A DNA stretch of 64,000 bases, from positions 1 through 64,000 of the forward strand of contig NZ_VKGK01000028.1 of the NCBI RefSeq assembly GCF_007197645.1. The letters are read 5' to 3'. A program made the translations under genes and the position numbers. Shown here one piece after another: positions 61,610 to 64,000 of this stretch. Within the stretch, counting starts at the first letter, position 1. Each line of letters opens with the position of its first letter. The DNA comes from Shewanella hanedai. Its GTDB lineage: Bacteria; Pseudomonadota; Gammaproteobacteria; Enterobacterales; Shewanellaceae. Under the pieces are notes generated by a model. It was not told the DNA's origin. It saw only the letters and a list, made by a program, of their open reading frames with translations, and ran no database searches.

Positions 61610-62152
61610 ATGAAATATATAGAGGTTGATGAAGAGCTATATCGCCTTATTGCCAGCAAGACTGAAAGGATCGGTGAAAGTGCTTCTGAAATTTTGCGTC
61701 GGTTGTTGGGTTTAGAAGTAGCAGTCGAAGCAATAGAGGTCAAAGTTGAGCCAGAAGTGATCAGCCAACCTAGCTTGGAAGAAGTGGCTATTGTGGAAAC
61801 GGTAAAACCGAACATTACCGATTTTCATTCTAGCCTTAATCAAGAAGATCTGGCGGCAGCAAAAGGAGCGGTTGGACGCTTTCTATTTATTTTAGAAGCC
61901 ATGTATCTTGCCTCGCCAGACACATTCTCACAGGTATTGAAGATTAAAGGCAGAGATAGACTGTATTTCGCCACATCAAAACAATCTTTGCTTAAGGCAA
62001 GTAAATCAGCCAACCCTAAAGAAATTGGCGAAAGCGGTTACTGGGTGACCACAAATAACAATACAGCTAAAAAACGCACTATCTTAACAGAGGTTTTGCA
62101 GCAGTACGGTACAGATGAAGCTCAAATTGAGTCAATGACTGCAAGTATTTAA
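61610..62152 (+). CDS. seqA: Negative modulator of replication initiation SeqA
   Basis: A 180-residue protein (E. coli 181) that binds hemimethylated GATC sites and delays re-initiation at oriC. The N-terminal oligomerisation domain reads YIEVDEELYRLIASKT and ESASEILRRLLG. The C-terminal DNA-binding domain includes KGAVGRFLFILEAMY, INGRDRLYF-like KGRDRLYFATSKQ and the conserved NNNTAKKRTIL. I choose the ATG 61610 by alignment with E. coli; ATG 61601, with AAGGAAG directly ahead, is an alternative. It is followed 47 bases later by pgm, as in E. coli. Confidence 0.94.
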   Translation: MKYIEVDEELYRLIASKTERIGESASEILRRLLGLEVAVEAIEVKVEPEVISQPSLEEVAIVETVKPNITDFHSSLNQEDLAAAKGAVGRFLFILEAMYLASPDTFSQVLKIKGRDRLYFATSKQSLLKASKSANPKEIGESGYWVTTNNNTAKKRTILTEVLQQYGTDEAQIESMTASI

Positions 62153-62199
62153 GTTATCGTTTTAGATGAACATATTTGATTTATAGGTAGGAGTTAGTA

Positions 62200-63852
62200 T
62201 TGTCGATTCATGAACGAGCAGGTCAAATAGCCTTACAACAGGATTTAGTTAATATTCCTAAGCTGATGAGCCATTATTATCGGCTTAAGCCAGATATTAA
62301 TGTGGTTGAAGATAAAGTGACTTTTGGGACATCAGGTCATAGAGGCAGTGCTTTTAATCGCAGTTTTAACGAGCAACACATACTCGCTATCACTCAAGCT
62401 GTGGTTGATTACCGCCTTAAAGTGGGGATAACTGGTCCACTTTATCTCGGTATTGATACCCATGCATTATCTCAAGCCGCGTACATTACTGCCATTGAGG
62501 TATTAGTGGCAAATGGTGTCAACATTATCATTCATAAAGATGATGGCTTTACTCCGACTCCTGTTATTTCACACGCTATTATTACTGCGAACCAATGTTC
62601 AGACAGTCAAGCGGATGGGCTCATTATCACCCCATCGCATAATCCTCCCCAAGATGGCGGGATAAAGTATAACCCTCCCCATGGTGGTCCCGCAGAAGGT
62701 GAGATAACTCAATGGATTGAGAATAAAGCCAACGCTTATCTGAATCAGAAGTTAGTGGGTATAAAGCGTGAAGATTATACTCAAGCCATGCTAAGTGATT
62801 ACGTTCAACAGGTGGATTTAATTCAACCTTATGTTAATGACTTAATTAGTGTCATTGATATGGATGCCATCTCGAAAGCAAAACTTGAGATAGGGGTTGA
62901 TCCGCTGGGAGGCTCAGGGATCTATTACTGGGCTGAAATTGCCAAACGTTATGATCTCAATATTTCACTTGTTAATGATCAAGTCGATCCAAGTTTCGGA
63001 TTTATGCCACTGGATAAAGATGGCAAGATCAGAATGGATTGCTCATCAACCTATGCAATGTCTGGGCTTTTAAAGCATAAAGATAATTTCGATCTTTGTG
63101 TTGGTAACGATCCTGATTACGATCGCCATGGCATTGTTTGTCCTGGTAGTGGTTTGATGAATCCGAATCATTTTTTGGCTGTGGCCATCGACTACTTAGT
63201 CACCCACAGACCACAATGGTCTGAATCATTGATCATCGGCAAGACCTTAGTCTCCAGTGCCATGATTGATAAGGTGTGTGCTCAGCATCAACGTGTGATG
63301 AGTGAAGTACCAGTTGGGTTTAAATGGTTCGTAGATGGACTCGCTGATGCCACTTTTGCCTTCGGCGGTGAAGAGAGCGCAGGTGCTGCTTTCTTAAGAC
63401 GCGATGGTACAACTTGGTGTACCGATAAAGATGGCTTTATTTTAGCCCTGTTAGCGGTGGAAATATTGGCGGTAACCGGTAAATCGCCAGCGACCCGTTA
63501 TCGTGAATTAGTCGAACTTCACGGGGAGAGTTTTTATACTCGTGTAGACAGCCCAGTAAGTGCGCAAAAGAAGGCTAAATTTGCTGAGATTATTTCAGGA
63601 AATGTTAATGTCGATCTACTCGGCACTCACACCTTGGCTGGTGAAGCTATTGAAAGCGTGTTGACTAAAGCTCCTGGTAATAATGCGAATATTGGTGGCA
63701 TTAAGGTGGTCACTAAGAATGCATGGTTTGCCGCTAGGCCTTCAGGTACTGAAGCACTATTCAAAATCTACGGTGAGAGCTTCGTTAGCCAAAGCCATTT
63801 AGGTGAAGTGATAAGCCAAGCGCAATCAATGATTGATGAGATGCTGTCTTAA
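62200..63852 (+). CDS. pgm: Phosphoglucomutase (alpha-D-glucose phosphate-specific)
   Basis: A 550-residue enzyme (E. coli Pgm 546) that interconverts glucose 1- and 6-phosphate. Phosphoserine loop TPSHNPPQDGG (around 147), metal-binding DPDYDRHG (around 305), sugar-binding GGEESAGA (around 390) and phosphate-binding ARPSGTEALFK (around 515) are all present. The start is TTG at 62200, with TAGGAG seven to eight bases ahead. Probably cotranscribed with seqA. Confidence 0.95.
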   Translation: MSIHERAGQIALQQDLVNIPKLMSHYYRLKPDINVVEDKVTFGTSGHRGSAFNRSFNEQHILAITQAVVDYRLKVGITGPLYLGIDTHALSQAAYITAIEVLVANGVNIIIHKDDGFTPTPVISHAIITANQCSDSQADGLIITPSHNPPQDGGIKYNPPHGGPAEGEITQWIENKANAYLNQKLVGIKREDYTQAMLSDYVQQVDLIQPYVNDLISVIDMDAISKAKLEIGVDPLGGSGIYYWAEIAKRYDLNISLVNDQVDPSFGFMPLDKDGKIRMDCSSTYAMSGLLKHKDNFDLCVGNDPDYDRHGIVCPGSGLMNPNHFLAVAIDYLVTHRPQWSESLIIGKTLVSSAMIDKVCAQHQRVMSEVPVGFKWFVDGLADATFAFGGEESAGAAFLRRDGTTWCTDKDGFILALLAVEILAVTGKSPATRYRELVELHGESFYTRVDSPVSAQKKAKFAEIISGNVNVDLLGTHTLAGEAIESVLTKAPGNNANIGGIKVVTKNAWFAARPSGTEALFKIYGESFVSQSHLGEVISQAQSMIDEMLS

Positions 63853-63883
63853 TTTCAGGCCCTAACTTCGATGTCTTAGTTAT

Positions 63884-63919
63884 CCATTAAAGCCTCAGCA
63901 TTACGCTGGGGCTTTTTTA
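63884..63919 (+). terminator. Terminator of seqA-pgm
   Basis: AAAGCCTCAGC pairs with GCTGGGGCTTT (one G-T pair) around ATTAC and is followed by TTTT. It lies about 32 bases after pgm. Confidence 0.9.
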
Positions 63920-63936
63920 TTATAAACACCGTAAGT

Positions 63937-64000
63937 TCATTTCTTATCATCGCTGTGGGGGTCTTTTAGCCAGAGTGAAATGCCATGTAAATAGAAAAAG
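63937..64000 (-). CDS. C-terminal fragment of an unidentified gene, cut by the window edge
   Basis: The minus strand is open from the right edge to a TGA at 63937-63939 and reads FFYLHGISLWLKDPHSDDKK. A hydrophobic-aromatic stretch ending in a polar tail is protein-like and suggests the end of a membrane protein converging on pgm. Only 20 residues are visible, so no family can be given. Confidence 0.35.
   Translation of the reverse strand, partial: FFYLHGISLWLKDPHSDDKK

Noticed and set aside
1..64000. CRISPR arrays, tRNA or rRNA genes, intact insertion sequences, prophage
   Set aside because: I saw no regularly spaced direct repeats, no CCA-ending cloverleaf, no transposase or integrase frame and no phage structural genes. 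A tRNAscan or ISfinder search could still find something I missed by eye.

Overview
The window looks like a chromosomal segment from a marine gammaproteobacterium of the Shewanella / Alteromonadales type. This is inferred from gene content and order (ybfF-seqA-pgm, ybfE-fldA, earP-efp with an arginine-type EF-P, yfbR next to a dGTPase-like gene, DUF3422, DUF2788). I cannot fix the species. I saw no rRNA, tRNA, CRISPR array, prophage or intact insertion sequence.

Layout. 0.4-2.5 kb: a purine-salvage unit, with a sigma70-like promoter and a guanine-class riboswitch ahead of an AzgA-type purine permease and xanthine phosphoribosyltransferase. 2.7-8.7 kb: a signalling pair, a 1268-residue beta-propeller sensor kinase and a receiver-DUF3369-GGDEF-EAL protein whose frame is broken by an in-frame TAA. 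9.2-10.2 kb: an EamA-type exporter. 10.6-15.7 kb: the glyoxylate shunt (isocitrate lyase, divergent LysR regulator, malate synthase G). 15.9-19.6 kb: small poorly known genes, including two secreted ones, a TM2 protein and an AraC regulator. 19.7-22.3 kb: fermentative AdhE. 22.8-25.0 kb: a MarC-family protein and a DUF3422 protein.

25.0-48.9 kb is the core of the window: a complete periplasmic, PQQ-dependent alcohol-oxidation island. It holds a porin, a LuxR-type response regulator, a hybrid PAS kinase and a FIST sensor. Next come pqqABCDE plus an M16 (PqqF-like) peptidase, a NosR/NirI-like FMN/4Fe-4S membrane protein and an NAD aldehyde dehydrogenase. They are followed by a quinoprotein alcohol dehydrogenase, a MxaJ-like binding protein, cytochrome c-550 and, divergently, a four-gene PedA1A2BC-like ABC system. 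The alcohol dehydrogenase has Asp two residues after the catalytic Asp (D322/D324), the marker of lanthanide-dependent enzymes. That fits the ABC system, whose Pseudomonas putida counterpart is linked to rare-earth-dependent growth. An exact 14-base motif occurs upstream of the porin and in the cytochrome/ABC divergent promoter, with weaker copies ahead of the dehydrogenase and regulator genes. It is a candidate operator for the LuxR-type regulator. Alcohol would be oxidised to aldehyde in the periplasm, then to acid by the aldehyde dehydrogenase; acetate carbon could feed the nearby glyoxylate shunt.

49.0-64.0 kb: a TonB-dependent receptor followed by mostly core genes: dGTPase-like, yfbR, PilZ protein, alaA, efp and earP, fldA, ybfE, DUF2788 (with a tandemly repeated gene start upstream), ybfF, seqA and pgm. 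A further minus-strand gene is cut by the right edge.
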